Source: Serpentinimonas raichei (GTDB lineage: Bacteria; Pseudomonadota; Gammaproteobacteria; Burkholderiales; Burkholderiaceae_C). Taken from it: a stretch of 64,000 nt of DNA. Where the stretch lies: assembly GCF_000828895.1 (NCBI RefSeq), contig NZ_AP014568.1, forward strand, positions 471,699 to 535,698, read 5' to 3'. Below the pieces are notes generated by a model, which did not search any database, was not told the origin of the DNA, and was given only the letters and a program-made list of their open reading frames with translations. Position numbers and translations under genes: made by a program. Numbering within the stretch: the first letter of the stretch is position 1; each line of letters opens with the position of its first letter. This document shows, one piece after another, positions 37,728 through 46,749 of the stretch.

Positions 37728-38678
37728 ATGAGCCTGATCCGCGTCGCCACCGCACACAGCTACGAAGCCACCATGGCGCGCATCACCCAGCGCGGTGCCG
37801 AAATCAACGACCTGCAAGAAAAGCTGGCCGCCGGCAAACGCGTGCTGCGCGCCAGCGACGACCCGGTGGCGGCCACCTTGGCCGAGCGCGAAAGCAACCG
37901 CTTGCTGCGCACCGAAGCCGATCTGCGGGCGCTCGAGCGCTCGCGCGCCAACCTGCAATTGGCTGAAGGTGCCGTGGGTCAGATGAGCGATTTGTTGGGG
38001 CGCTTTGGCGAACTGCTGGTGCAAGGCGGCAACAGCACCCTGCTGCCCAGTGATCGGCGCAGCATCACACTGGAAATGCGCGGCCTGCGCGAGCAAGTGC
38101 TCAACCTGGCCAACACCCAAGACGCCGATGGCAACGCCCTGCTGGGCGGTTTGGGCGTGACGCACCCCAACGGGCGCCCGTTCCAAGAAACCGGCCCACC
38201 CGCTGCCGTGCTGTCGCACCTGTTGCCCGGCCAGGCGGCGGCCACCGAAGTGGGCTTGCCCAACCGCGTCGATGGCGATTTTGCGCTGCGCAACCTCGCT
38301 TCGGTGGATCCGGCAGTGGTGGGCAGCACCGACCTGTTTGCCGTCATGCAGCGCGCCATCGATGCACTCGAAAGCCCCATCTTGAGCGTGGGTGACCGCA
38401 CGCAGGCGCTCGCCCACGCCAACGCCGACCTGCAAACCGGCCAAGACCGGCTGCTGCTGGTGCGCGGGCGCTTGGGCGAGCTGCTCAACCGCGCCGACAG
38501 CCTCGGCAGCTTGCTGCAAGACCGCTCGGTGGCCGGCCAGCAGGCGCTCTCGGAGCTCACCGACCTCGACATGGTGCGCGCCATTTCCGAATTTCAAAAC
38601 CGCCAGCTCGGCCTGCAAGCGGCGTTGCAGTCGTATGGGCAGGTGCAGCGGTTGTCGTTGTTTCAGTTTATTGCCTGA
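37728..38678 (+). CDS. flgL: Hook-filament junction protein FlgL (HAP3)
   Basis: A 316-residue junction protein with flagellin-like ends: N-terminal ITQRGAEINDLQEKLAAGKR and VLRASDDPVAA, and C-terminal LTDLDMVRAISEFQNRQLG. A GGAG precedes ATG 37728. It closes the flg operon; a RES-type toxin-antitoxin module begins 55 bp later, so the flagellar block ends here. No flagellin gene is present. Confidence 0.95.
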   Translation: MSLIRVATAHSYEATMARITQRGAEINDLQEKLAAGKRVLRASDDPVAATLAERESNRLLRTEADLRALERSRANLQLAEGAVGQMSDLLGRFGELLVQGGNSTLLPSDRRSITLEMRGLREQVLNLANTQDADGNALLGGLGVTHPNGRPFQETGPPAAVLSHLLPGQAAATEVGLPNRVDGDFALRNLASVDPAVVGSTDLFAVMQRAIDALESPILSVGDRTQALAHANADLQTGQDRLLLVRGRLGELLNRADSLGSLLQDRSVAGQQALSELTDLDMVRAISEFQNRQLGLQAALQSYGQVQRLSLFQFIA

Positions 38679-38682
38679 AAAC

Positions 38683-38722
38683 TTTCTGAAGAAATAAAAA
38701 TAAATTAAAATTTCCTCAGAAA
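38683..38722 (+). promoter_or_regulatory. Inverted-repeat operator of the xre-RES module in an AT-rich promoter
   Basis: TTTCTGAAGAAA (38683-38694) and TTTCCTCAGAAA (38711-38722) are inverted copies with one mismatch around a 16-bp AT-only spacer. The pocket is very AT-rich in a GC-rich genome and ends 11 bp before the antitoxin start. This is where autoregulation by the Xre/MbcA-type antitoxin is expected. Confidence 0.6.
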
Positions 38723-38733
38723 AGGTTTGTGCC

Positions 38734-39114
38734 ATGTCTGCAAATGCCAACGCTCCCGCCCAGACCGTCAACGCGGCAGCCGTGCTGTCCAAGGCGGTCG
38801 CCCGCGCTGCGGAGCACCTCGACGTTTCGCGCGCCCTGCTGGCCAGGGTGCTCGGGCTCAGCCCATCGACGGTTACGCGGCTCTATGCCGGCCAGTACCA
38901 GCTTGAGCCACAGCGCAAAGAGTGGGAGTTCGCCCTGTTGTTCGTGCGCTTGTTTCGCTCGCTCGACTCCATCGTCGGCGAGCAGGGCAGCGCGCGCGCC
39001 TGGCTGGGCAGCCACAACATCGGGCTCAACGGTTGCCCGCTTGAGCTCATCCGCAGCACAGAAGGGCTGGTTCGTGTCGTGCACTACCTGGACGCCTCAC
39101 GCGCTCGCGTCTGA
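38734..39114 (+). CDS. Xre/MbcA/ParS-family antitoxin (DUF2384)
   Basis: A 126-residue antitoxin. It has an N-terminal helix-turn-helix-like region (VSRALLARVLGLSPSTVTRL) and a C-terminal DUF2384 toxin-binding domain (LFRSLDSIVGEQGSARAWL, ELIRSTEGLVRVVHYLDASR). It neutralises the RES toxin that follows and overlaps by 41 bp. An inverted-repeat operator lies upstream. The module sits between flgL and groEL. Confidence 0.88.
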   Translation: MSANANAPAQTVNAAAVLSKAVARAAEHLDVSRALLARVLGLSPSTVTRLYAGQYQLEPQRKEWEFALLFVRLFRSLDSIVGEQGSARAWLGSHNIGLNGCPLELIRSTEGLVRVVHYLDASRARV

Positions 39115-39793
39115 GGCCCGCGCTTGGGCAGCGTCAGCCTGGCGCATGGTCGAAGCCCAGCACGTGGCCTCGACCATGAAGATCGTCGATGACGCGGCCG
39201 AGCAGGATGTGCTGGAAGCCTTGCTCGAAAGCAGCAAGCCGCCTCTGCCGCGCGGCACCGACCACCTGGACTATTTGCTGGCCACACCGTTTCGCTACGA
39301 CCCCTTGCGTGGCGGCTCTCGCTTCAGGGCGAGCACCGATCCCGGGGTGTACTACGGTGCCGGTAGTGTGCGCACGGCGTGCGCAGAACTGGGCTACTGG
39401 CGTTGGAAATTTCTCCATGACGCCGTTGATCTGAAGCGCATCGAGCCCGTGGCGCACACCGCCTTTAGGGTCGAACTCGCCACCCCAGTGGTCGATCTGC
39501 GCGAGCCGCCCTTTGCCATCGACCACCGCGCCTGGATGCACCCATCTGACTACAGCAGCACGCAATCGATTGCTGGCGTTGCACGGCAAGCCCACATTGG
39601 GGGCATACTCTACCACTCGGTCCGCGACCCAGAGCCGGGGTGGTGCGTCGCGGTGCTGGACCCTGCAGCATTTGCCTCGCCCAAGCCCGACCCCATCATG
39701 CAGACCTGGTGGCTGGCGGTGCAGCAACACGCCGTTGTGTGGCGGCGCGACAACGAGCGGCTGGTGTTGGATGCCGGGTTTTGGCGGGCCTGA
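39074..39793 (+). CDS. RES-domain toxin (NAD+-depleting type)
   Basis: A RES-family protein of about 239 residues. It has the sequential Arg/Tyr/Glu active-site pattern (GGSRFRAST, GVYYGAGSVRTACAELGYWR) and the later STQSIAGVARQAHIGGILYH segment. Family members paired with Xre/MbcA antitoxins degrade or phosphorolyse NAD+. The start is uncertain: GTG 39074, overlapping the antitoxin, is chosen; the next in-frame ATG (39147, MVEAQHVAST) would remove part of the first strand. Converges on groEL. Confidence 0.82.
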   Translation: MSCTTWTPHALASEARAWAASAWRMVEAQHVASTMKIVDDAAEQDVLEALLESSKPPLPRGTDHLDYLLATPFRYDPLRGGSRFRASTDPGVYYGAGSVRTACAELGYWRWKFLHDAVDLKRIEPVAHTAFRVELATPVVDLREPPFAIDHRAWMHPSDYSSTQSIAGVARQAHIGGILYHSVRDPEPGWCVAVLDPAAFASPKPDPIMQTWWLAVQQHAVVWRRDNERLVLDAGFWRA

Positions 39794-39824
39794 GCCCAGC
39801 AACGACAACGCCCGCGCAAGGCGC

Positions 39825-39856
39825 AAAAAAAGCCGGGAGGCTTGCACCCCCCGGCT
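39825..39856 (-). terminator. Rho-independent terminator of groES-groEL
   Basis: AGCCGGGAGG and CCCCCCGGCT (39831-39840, 39847-39856) pair with one mismatch around a 6-nt loop. On the minus strand the stem is followed by a run of seven T. It lies 63 bp past the groEL stop. Confidence 0.85.
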
Positions 39857-39919
39857 CTGGGTCTGGAAGTGCCAGCGCCACACCCCCGAAGGGGCCCAGC
39901 GCTTACACCCAGAGCGGCA

Positions 39920-41912
<1,993 letters not shown>

Positions 41913-41968
41913 GGGTTCTCCTGTGAAAAAAACGGTGGGTTGCTACAACGTGGGGCAGCCAGCGCTTG

Positions 41969-41995
41969 CTAGCACTCAACCCCAACGAGTGCTAA
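41969..41995 (-). promoter_or_regulatory. CIRCE element (HrcA operator) of groESL
   Basis: Inverted repeat with 9-bp arms and a 9-bp spacer: CTAGCACTC-N9-GAGTGCTAA, one base from the consensus TTAGCACTC-N9-GAGTGCTAA. It lies directly downstream of the promoter, where HrcA binding blocks transcription until heat shock. Confidence 0.93.
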
Positions 41996-42023
41996 TGATA
42001 AGGGCGCAGCGGCCGCTTTTCAA
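41995..42023 (-). promoter_or_regulatory. groESL promoter (sigma-70 with sigma-32-like features)
   Basis: On the minus strand, TTGAAA, a 17-bp spacer, then TATCAT: five of six matches in each sigma-70 box. The same DNA reads CTTGAAA-N13-CCCTTAT, near the sigma-32 pattern CTTGAAA-N11-16-CCCATNT. The -35 overlaps the last codon of yhaV. Combined CIRCE and sigma-32 control of groESL is known in betaproteobacteria. Confidence 0.78.
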
Positions 42024-42511
42024 GGGGGGAGGGTGCGAAATGTGTGGGCGGCGTGTGCCTCGGCCAGCAATTGCTTCCAGTCGCTGGGCGGATGGCCGCT
42101 TTCAAGCATCTTGCGAAACACCCGGTAGACGTCGTCACTGCTCTCGTAGGCGCGCTTGGTGTCCTCGTCGTTGACCCAAGCGAGCACGATCGCCTTGGCT
42201 GTTGCGTGGTAGCGGAAGAACAGCCGGTGCTGCTGAAAAAACTTGGCCCGCAACCAGTGCTTGTGGTCGTCGCCAAGGGTGTTGCCTTGCCGGTACTCTG
42301 GTCGTGTCGGATCTTGCGGGATCACGTCGAACGCCAGCCTAGTGACCGCCGCCAGTCGCTTGGCGGCGTTTTTATTCATGTACCCGACCGGGTCCTTCTG
42401 CTTCAAGGCTTCAACCTGCTGAGCCAGCACTTCCAACTGGGCAAGGAACAGCGGGTGGGCAAAAACCGTCCAGCCGTGTACGACCAGTGCGGCAGGTTTG
42501 CCCGCGCTCAT
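42020..42511 (-). CDS. yhaV: YhaV-family type II toxin (endoribonuclease)
   Basis: A 163-residue toxin of the YhaV family, RelE-like ribonucleases. Diagnostic segments are HGWTVFAHPLFLAQLEVLA, DPTRPEYRQGNTLGDDHKHW and HRLFFRYHATAKAIVLAWVN. Its start overlaps the prlF stop (ATGA), the standard antitoxin-first order. The end of the gene contains the -35 of the groESL promoter, so the module is wedged against the chaperonin operon. Confidence 0.92.
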   Translation of the reverse strand: MSAGKPAALVVHGWTVFAHPLFLAQLEVLAQQVEALKQKDPVGYMNKNAAKRLAAVTRLAFDVIPQDPTRPEYRQGNTLGDDHKHWLRAKFFQQHRLFFRYHATAKAIVLAWVNDEDTKRAYESSDDVYRVFRKMLESGHPPSDWKQLLAEAHAAHTFRTLPP

Positions 42512-42837
42512 TCATCGTCTGCCGACAGGGCCGCGTCAAGATCGACTTTGATGCCGCCAGTCAGCCACTGGAGGCGCTGCACGAAACCGGCATCAATGGC
42601 CTGCAGGCGCTCGGGATGGTTGGCGATGTCGCGGGCCAACAAGCCAAGGAAAGATCCCAGCACCGGGTCGTCTTCCTGTGCGGGCTCGGCGCGCGACAGC
42701 ACGACCTCGCCGCCGGGGCGTATGGTGTAGTGGATTTTGTCGCGCTTGCCCAGACGAAGGGCGCGGCGCACGGTTTCCGGCACCGTGGTCTGGTAGCGGT
42801 CGGTCAGGGTGGATTCGACTTCAAGGGTGGCCGCCAT
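42508..42837 (-). CDS. prlF: PrlF (SohA)-family antitoxin
   Basis: A 109-residue antitoxin with an N-terminal AbrB/MazE-like swapped-hairpin DNA-binding domain (TLTDRYQTTVPETVRRALRL, KIHYTIRPGGEVVLSR) and an acidic C-terminal toxin-binding tail. It pairs with YhaV. A promoter with a perfect inverted repeat over its -10 lies 35 bp upstream, consistent with autorepression. Confidence 0.92.
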   Translation of the reverse strand: MAATLEVESTLTDRYQTTVPETVRRALRLGKRDKIHYTIRPGGEVVLSRAEPAQEDDPVLGSFLGLLARDIANHPERLQAIDAGFVQRLQWLTGGIKVDLDAALSADDE

Positions 42838-42871
42838 GGTGCTCTCCGGTCAAAAGGGGGGGGTGGATGCC

Positions 42872-42904
42872 TTGCATGGTAATGCAATCCCATTGCTCGG
42901 TCAA
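42872..42904 (-). promoter_or_regulatory. prlF-yhaV promoter with palindromic operator
   Basis: Minus-strand TTGACC (42904-42899), 17-bp spacer, TACCAT (42881-42876). The -10 lies inside the perfect inverted repeat TTGCAT-N4-ATGCAA (42872-42887), a likely PrlF/YhaV autorepression site. The -35 overlaps the ampD stop codon. Confidence 0.68.
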
Positions 42905-43458
42905 TGCGGCACCTCGCGCCACAGCCCAACCAAGCGCTCGCTGGGCCAGCCGGTTAGGCGCTGCAGCAGCGCCCAGTCGAAACCGGGGCCGGGGTCGGCC
43001 TTGCGGCCGGGGGCGATGTGCTCGTGCCCGGCCACGTGCTCCAGCGGGTAGCGCGCCGCCAGCTCGTGGCACAGCGCGGCCAGGGTGTGGTACTGCTCCG
43101 CTTCGAAAGGGCCGCCCTCCAGCCCTTCGAGCTCGATGCCGATCGAGTAATCGTTGCAATTGGGCTGGCCCTGCCACTGCGAGGCCCCGGCGTGCCAAGC
43201 GCGGCGCTCGCAATCTACAAACTGCAGCAGCTCGCCGCCGCGGCGGATGAAGTAGTGCGCCGACACCTGCAGCCCGCGGATGGACTGAAAGTAGGGGTGC
43301 GCGTCCCAATCGAGCGTGCCGGCAAACAACTGCTCCACCTGCGCCCCGCCATACTGCCCCGGCGGCAGGCTGATGGAGTGCAGCACCAGCAGCGTGATGC
43401 GCGCCCCCGGTGGGCGCGGGCCGTGGTGCGGGCTGGGGCAGTGGCGGGGGGTGGGCAT
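42901..43458 (-). CDS. ampD: 1,6-anhydro-N-acetylmuramyl-L-alanine amidase AmpD
   Basis: Cytoplasmic zinc amidase of cell-wall recycling. Zn ligands are H27 (LLVLHSISLP), H145 and D155 (GHEHIAPGRKADPG); the NDYSIGIELEG strand is also present. The 185 residues match the family. The 55-bp repeat discussed below starts 6 bp upstream of its start codon, so the ampD promoter region lies in or beyond DNA that has been rearranged. Confidence 0.95.
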   Translation of the reverse strand: MPTPRHCPSPHHGPRPPGARITLLVLHSISLPPGQYGGAQVEQLFAGTLDWDAHPYFQSIRGLQVSAHYFIRRGGELLQFVDCERRAWHAGASQWQGQPNCNDYSIGIELEGLEGGPFEAEQYHTLAALCHELAARYPLEHVAGHEHIAPGRKADPGPGFDWALLQRLTGWPSERLVGLWREVPH

Positions 43459-43463
43459 GGGCG

Positions 43464-43518
43464 CTAGTGTGGCGCAAAATGCGCTTGAACGGTGCCGGTG
43501 CCGCGGTTCATCATTTCT
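43464..43518. repeat. Intact copy of a 55-bp repeat next to ampD
   Basis: This sequence recurs as two separated parts: the first 25 bp at 44997-45021 (24/25 identical) and the last 34 bp at 46117-46150 (33/34 identical), sharing the tetranucleotide TTGA. Its first part contains an inverted repeat, GCGCAAAATGCGC. It marks the left edge of the AAA-ATPase segment. Confidence 0.88.
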
Positions 43519-43570
43519 TCCATTGCCAAGCCAAGATGATGACTGTAAACACCATGCCCTTGCGCGCAGA

Positions 43571-44755
43571 CTACCCTTTACTTGACTTCTTCACGTAGTT
43601 GCGGAGCAGGTACTCGTCGAACATAGGAACCGTGAAGGCAATGTCACCGTGGGACGGGCTATAGATCATTCCTTTTCTGATGATCTGTGCACGCCGTGGA
43701 CCCAGGCTTTGGTGGGTCTCATTGAGTGCGGCCGCAACGTCTGATGACCTATACGGACCGGCGCCAAGTTTAGCCATCGCGATAACGTACTCTCGTTCCT
43801 TCAGAGTTAGCCGATCAAAGCGAACCTTAAAGAAGCCATCGTCCAGTCGCCTCGTGGCTTCACCTGCAGCCTTGGATGCGTCTTCTAGCCCAATGCCTGG
43901 TCCAGCGGCGATGTTCCAGCACTGATAGCCCCACTCCTGCAAAAAGTAGGGATAGCCTTTGGTCCTTGCTAGGATCTCATCGAGCGCCTCGCCATCAATG
44001 CGCTCTCCCTCACCTTCGATCGGTTGCCTGATGGCTGTCTTCGCATCCGCCTCCTCAAGAGCGCCAACGGCAGGGTAGTGAAAGAGCCGCTCCGCGTAGG
44101 ATTTCGCATCGCCTGAAAGCGCTGCAACCTGCGGCAGACCAGCACCAAAGAACAGAACTGGCAGGTCCTTCTGGTTGACCTTGTGCAGCGCAACGATTAA
44201 CGCTGCCAAGTCCTCGGAGCGGAGGTATTGCACTTCGTCAATCAGGAGCGTCCAGGCCTTGCCCGCGGCCTTCGCTGCCTCGCCTACCCGAACGAACAAT
44301 TCAGGGAGGTCGGCCTCCATGTCGCCGCTATCGGCTACTCCCACTTCCGGGTCAACCGAAATGGAAGCATCACCGTACGAGAGCTTGAAGGCCGAGGCGA
44401 ATGAGCGCAGAGCCCGAAGCGCCTGATGAGCTTTGGCCTTGGCCTTCTCCGATGCCGAAAGCTTGCGCAGGGCTTGGTTGATCTTCGGTGCAAGGAGTTC
44501 ACTGAGCGCCCTTCCCTCCGGTGCCTCGATAGCCGATGTCACGTGCCCTGCTGCTTGGGCCATATCTTCAATTTTGTTCAGCAGCACCGTCTTGCCGACG
44601 CCACGCAAACCCAGCAACATCTGCGAACGGCTGGGCTTGCCCAGTAGAGCCCGCTGAATCGCTGTCTGTGCGTCTTGAACAATGGTGTCCCGGCCAGCCA
44701 GCTCCGGTGGTCTGCTCCCGGCGCCCGGGGCGAAAGGGTTCCTCACGGCGTCCAT
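43571..44755 (-). CDS. AAA-family ATP-binding protein, function unknown
   Basis: A 394-residue STAND/Orc1-like ATPase. An N-terminal NPFAPGAGSRPPELAGRD lead-in is followed by Walker A GLRGVGKT (49-56), Walker B TLLIDE (169-174), a sensor-like LPVLFFGAGLPQ and a C-terminal winged-helix-like region (LTLKEREYVIAMAKLG, SDVAAALNETHQSL). Codon use is less GC3-rich than in neighbours, which suggests transfer. It stands alone between 55-bp repeats upstream of ampD with AGGA before ATG 44755. Such ATPases occur as cargo of mobile or defence loci; no function can be assigned. Confidence 0.8.
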   Translation of the reverse strand: MDAVRNPFAPGAGSRPPELAGRDTIVQDAQTAIQRALLGKPSRSQMLLGLRGVGKTVLLNKIEDMAQAAGHVTSAIEAPEGRALSELLAPKINQALRKLSASEKAKAKAHQALRALRSFASAFKLSYGDASISVDPEVGVADSGDMEADLPELFVRVGEAAKAAGKAWTLLIDEVQYLRSEDLAALIVALHKVNQKDLPVLFFGAGLPQVAALSGDAKSYAERLFHYPAVGALEEADAKTAIRQPIEGEGERIDGEALDEILARTKGYPYFLQEWGYQCWNIAAGPGIGLEDASKAAGEATRRLDDGFFKVRFDRLTLKEREYVIAMAKLGAGPYRSSDVAAALNETHQSLGPRRAQIIRKGMIYSPSHGDIAFTVPMFDEYLLRNYVKKSSKG

Positions 44756-44809
44756 GATTCCTGCTCCGGTAGAAGTCTAAGCATTGACATCATAGTCTAT
44801 CGCAAACAA

Positions 44810-44833
44810 CTTATACATGCTTATACATGCTTA
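44810..44833. repeat. Tandem 10-bp repeats in the AAA-ATPase upstream region
   Basis: CTTATACATG occurs twice head to tail (44810-44829), followed by a partial third copy. It lies 55 bp upstream of the ATPase start and may be an operator or promoter element. The rest of the 311-bp gap 44756-45066 holds no convincing gene, only the left half of the split repeat and the yefM promoter. Confidence 0.5.
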
Positions 44834-44996
44834 GAACTCACTAGAGATCGTTGCGCGTCGGCGCTGGCACCAGCGTCGAGCCTGCTGATGCCCAGTAACT
44901 GGTAGAGCAGGCCGTCATCTTCCTTGCTGCCATCCGAGGCGCGGTGCGGCGGGGGAGCTGGCTTGCCGCTGCTGCCCACATGGACAAGATGGGAGT

Positions 44997-45021
44997 CTAG
45001 TGTGGCGCAAATTGCGCTTGA
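44997..45021. repeat. Left part of the split 55-bp repeat
   Basis: 25 bp matching 43464-43488 with one change, ending in TTGA. The matching right part resumes at 46117, also with TTGA, so about 1.1 kb separates two pieces that are contiguous next to ampD. Confidence 0.88.
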
Positions 45022-45046
45022 CACAAAGTACGTTTTAACGTACGCT
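45018..45046 (+). promoter_or_regulatory. yefM-yoeB promoter and palindromic operator
   Basis: A perfect -35 TTGACA (45018-45023) and weak -10 TACGCT (45041-45046) at 17 bp bracket the inverted repeat GTACGTT-TT-AACGTAC (45028-45043), a likely YefM binding site. The -35 is built partly from the TTGA at the end of the repeat. Confidence 0.65.
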
Positions 45047-45066
45047 AAGGGTCAAAGGAGCATACC

Positions 45067-45312
45067 ATGCTGACCCCCATCACCGCAAGCGCAGCGCGTG
45101 CCGATCTGTACCGCCTGATCGATCAGGCGGCTCAATCGCATCAGCCGATCTTGATTTCTGGCAAGCGCAGCAGCGCGGTCTTGGTTTCGGCCGCTGACTG
45201 GCAAGCCATACAAGAGACGCTCTACCTGCTGTCGGTGCCGGGCATGCGCGAGTCCATCTTGCAGGGCATGGCCGAGCCCCTAGGCCAGAGTGCCAAGGCG
45301 GTTGACTGGTGA
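45067..45312 (+). CDS. yefM: YefM/Phd-family antitoxin
   Basis: An 81-residue Phd/YefM antitoxin: N-terminal DNA-binding fold (MLTPITASAARADLYRLIDQ, SGKRSSAVLVSAADWQAIQE) and a C-terminal toxin-binding helix ending SAKAVDW. It overlaps yoeB by 4 bp, and AGGAG precedes the start. Preceded by a palindromic operator. Confidence 0.93.
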   Translation: MLTPITASAARADLYRLIDQAAQSHQPILISGKRSSAVLVSAADWQAIQETLYLLSVPGMRESILQGMAEPLGQSAKAVDW

Positions 45313-45572
45313 AGTGGGCCGTTGTCTATGCCAGGCAGGCACTGAAGGATGCCCAAAAAATCTCGGCCGCCGGGCTGAAGGAAAAGGCGCAAGCGCTGCT
45401 CGAAATCTTGGCCACCGATCCCTTTCAAAACCCGCCCGCCGACGAAAAGCTGGTGGGCGATCTCGAAGGGGCCTACTCGCGCCGAATCAACATCCAGCAC
45501 CGCCTAGTTTACGAGGTGCTCAAGCAGGAACGCACCGTGCGTGTGCTGCGCATGTGGTCGCATTACGAATGA
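45309..45572 (+). CDS. yoeB: Txe/YoeB-family mRNA interferase toxin
   Basis: An 87-residue RelE-superfamily ribosome-dependent ribonuclease. It starts VKWAVVYARQALKDAQKI and ends RINIQHRLVYEVLKQERTVR plus VLRMWSHYE, with the family's C-terminal His-Tyr. The GTG start overlaps yefM. A decayed copy of its last ~80 bp lies at 46750-46832. Confidence 0.93.
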   Translation: MKWAVVYARQALKDAQKISAAGLKEKAQALLEILATDPFQNPPADEKLVGDLEGAYSRRINIQHRLVYEVLKQERTVRVLRMWSHYE

Positions 45573-45637
45573 TGCGCCTAGGGCAGTGGCTGCGCTACCC
45601 GGTTGCTCGCTTGCGGTTTTCCGGTACAGTCACAGGC

Positions 45638-45877
45638 ATGGCACCCACCGTTGTCCGCGACGGCCAGTTCCGGCTGTTCTTCTTCTCGCGCGAGGAGCCG
45701 CGGATTCACGTTCACGTGGCGCACCCAGAAGGCGAGGCAAAGTTCTGGCTGACGCCATCGGTGCATGTGGCCACGAACGTTGGTCTGTCAAACGTCCAGC
45801 TTCGACAGGCACAGGAAATCGTTGAAGCTCACATTCAGGAGATCCAAAATGCTTGGAACAGTCACTTTGGAGGCTGA
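45638..45877 (+). CDS. DUF4160 domain protein
   Basis: A 79-residue protein of the DUF4160 family: MAPTVVRDGQFRLFFFSREE, then the His pattern PRIHVHVAHPEGEAKFWL and a C-terminal helix (RQAQEIVEAHIQEIQNAW). It overlaps the DUF2442 gene by 29 bp. DUF4160-DUF2442 pairs recur and are suspected toxin-antitoxin-like modules, without proof known to me. Confidence 0.85.
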   Translation: MAPTVVRDGQFRLFFFSREEPRIHVHVAHPEGEAKFWLTPSVHVATNVGLSNVQLRQAQEIVEAHIQEIQNAWNSHFGG

Positions 45878-46106
45878 AGTCACCAACATCTCGATGCACT
45901 GCTTCTGGCTGTTGCTCGGAGACGAAGAGCTTGCCGTGCCGTTCTCCGACTTCCCGTGGTTCAAGCAGGCAACGATTGAGCAGATATCTAACGTTCAGCG
46001 CCCAACTGTTGACCACCTTTACTGGCCGCAGCTCGACGTGGACCTGTCTATCGAGTCCATCCGCAAGCCAGAACGCTTTCCACTGGTTTCGCGCAGCGCT
46101 GCCTGA
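45849..46106 (+). CDS. DUF2442 domain protein
   Basis: An 85-residue protein of the DUF2442 type: a short strand (VTLEAEVTNISMHCFWLLLG) and the family core EELAVPFSDFPWFKQATIEQ, with a VDHLYWPQLDVDLS strand. Partner of the overlapping DUF4160 gene. Last gene of the segment between the two repeat halves. Confidence 0.82.
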   Translation: MLGTVTLEAEVTNISMHCFWLLLGDEELAVPFSDFPWFKQATIEQISNVQRPTVDHLYWPQLDVDLSIESIRKPERFPLVSRSAA

Positions 46107-46116
46107 CCCATCGCTG

Positions 46117-46150
46117 TTGAACGGTGCCGGTGCCACGGTTCATCATTTCT
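46117..46150. repeat. Right part of the split 55-bp repeat
   Basis: 34 bp matching 43485-43518 with one change, beginning TTGA. Together with 44997-45021 it reconstitutes the intact repeat beside ampD. Confidence 0.88.
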
Positions 46151-46217
46151 GTCAGAGAACGAGCGGCTGGCCTTCATCGACTGGCAATCTATCGCACCCA
46201 GTGGTATGACTCGGCAG

Positions 46218-46436
46218 ATGGACAGCGTTTTCCGTACCCGAACATTCACCCGCTGGATGCGCAAGGCGGGCCTGACTGACGCGGGCCTGCACGCTGCGGT
46301 GAGCGAGATGGTTCAGGGACTCGTGGACGCCGACTTGGGTGGCCATCTAGTGAAAAAGCGCATTGCGCTGGCGGTGGGTGAAATTGAAGAGGTACGCCAT
46401 GACAACGACCAAACGCAAAAGCCGCATCCTAGATGA
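46218..46436 (+). pseudogene. RelE/HigB-type toxin with internal deletion
   Basis: The first ~50 residues (MDSVFRTRTFTRWMRKAGLT, VDADLGGHLVKKRIAL) match the N-terminal half of ~110-residue RelE/HigB toxins. The text then jumps to AVGEIEEVRHDND, which resembles the extreme C-terminus, so roughly 40-60 residues containing the core sheet and active site are missing, in frame. An in-frame ATG at 46206 is an alternative start. The reading frame runs into the antitoxin gene. Very probably non-functional. Confidence 0.72.
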
Positions 46437-46719
46437 GGTGCATGAAACCGCACGCGGGCTGCATGGCGCAGGGCTCATCAGCAAGCGTCGCATGGGCGAG
46501 TTTGATGCCCTGTGCCATCTCGGCGTCCACGAGCTGGTGCCGCAGCAAATCAGAGCGCTGCGCGAACAAGCGCACCTGAGCCAGTCGGTGTTTGCCGCGG
46601 TGCTCAACACCAGTGTGTCCACGGTGCAAAAGTGGGAGGCAGGTGACAAGAAGCCGAGTGGCCCGTCCCTCAAACTCCTCAACCTCATCGAGCGCAAAGG
46701 GCTGGAAGCGGTGCTGTGA
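46399..46719 (+). CDS. XRE-type helix-turn-helix antitoxin (HigA-like)
   Basis: A 106-residue antitoxin: MTTTKRKSRILDEVHETARG lead, then a Cro/C1-type HTH (IRALREQAHLSQSVFAAVLN, STVQKWEAGDKKP) and a C-terminal LKLLNLIERKGLEAVL. It is intact while its toxin is broken, so it may persist as a regulator. GAAGAGG precedes ATG 46399. Confidence 0.85.
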   Translation: MTTTKRKSRILDEVHETARGLHGAGLISKRRMGEFDALCHLGVHELVPQQIRALREQAHLSQSVFAAVLNTSVSTVQKWEAGDKKPSGPSLKLLNLIERKGLEAVL

Positions 46720-46749
46720 CGCCAAGCGTGAGTCCATCAAGCAGGGCGG

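Noticed and set aside
44821..45024. 67-codon minus-strand frame between the AAA ATPase and yefM
   Set aside because: Overlaps the repeat and the yefM promoter, with no family similarity or ribosome-binding site.
45022..46116. Terminal inverted repeats or a transposase for the segment between repeat halves
   Set aside because: The two ends are not complementary and all genes inside are accounted for, so it is not called an insertion sequence despite the TTGA at both edges.
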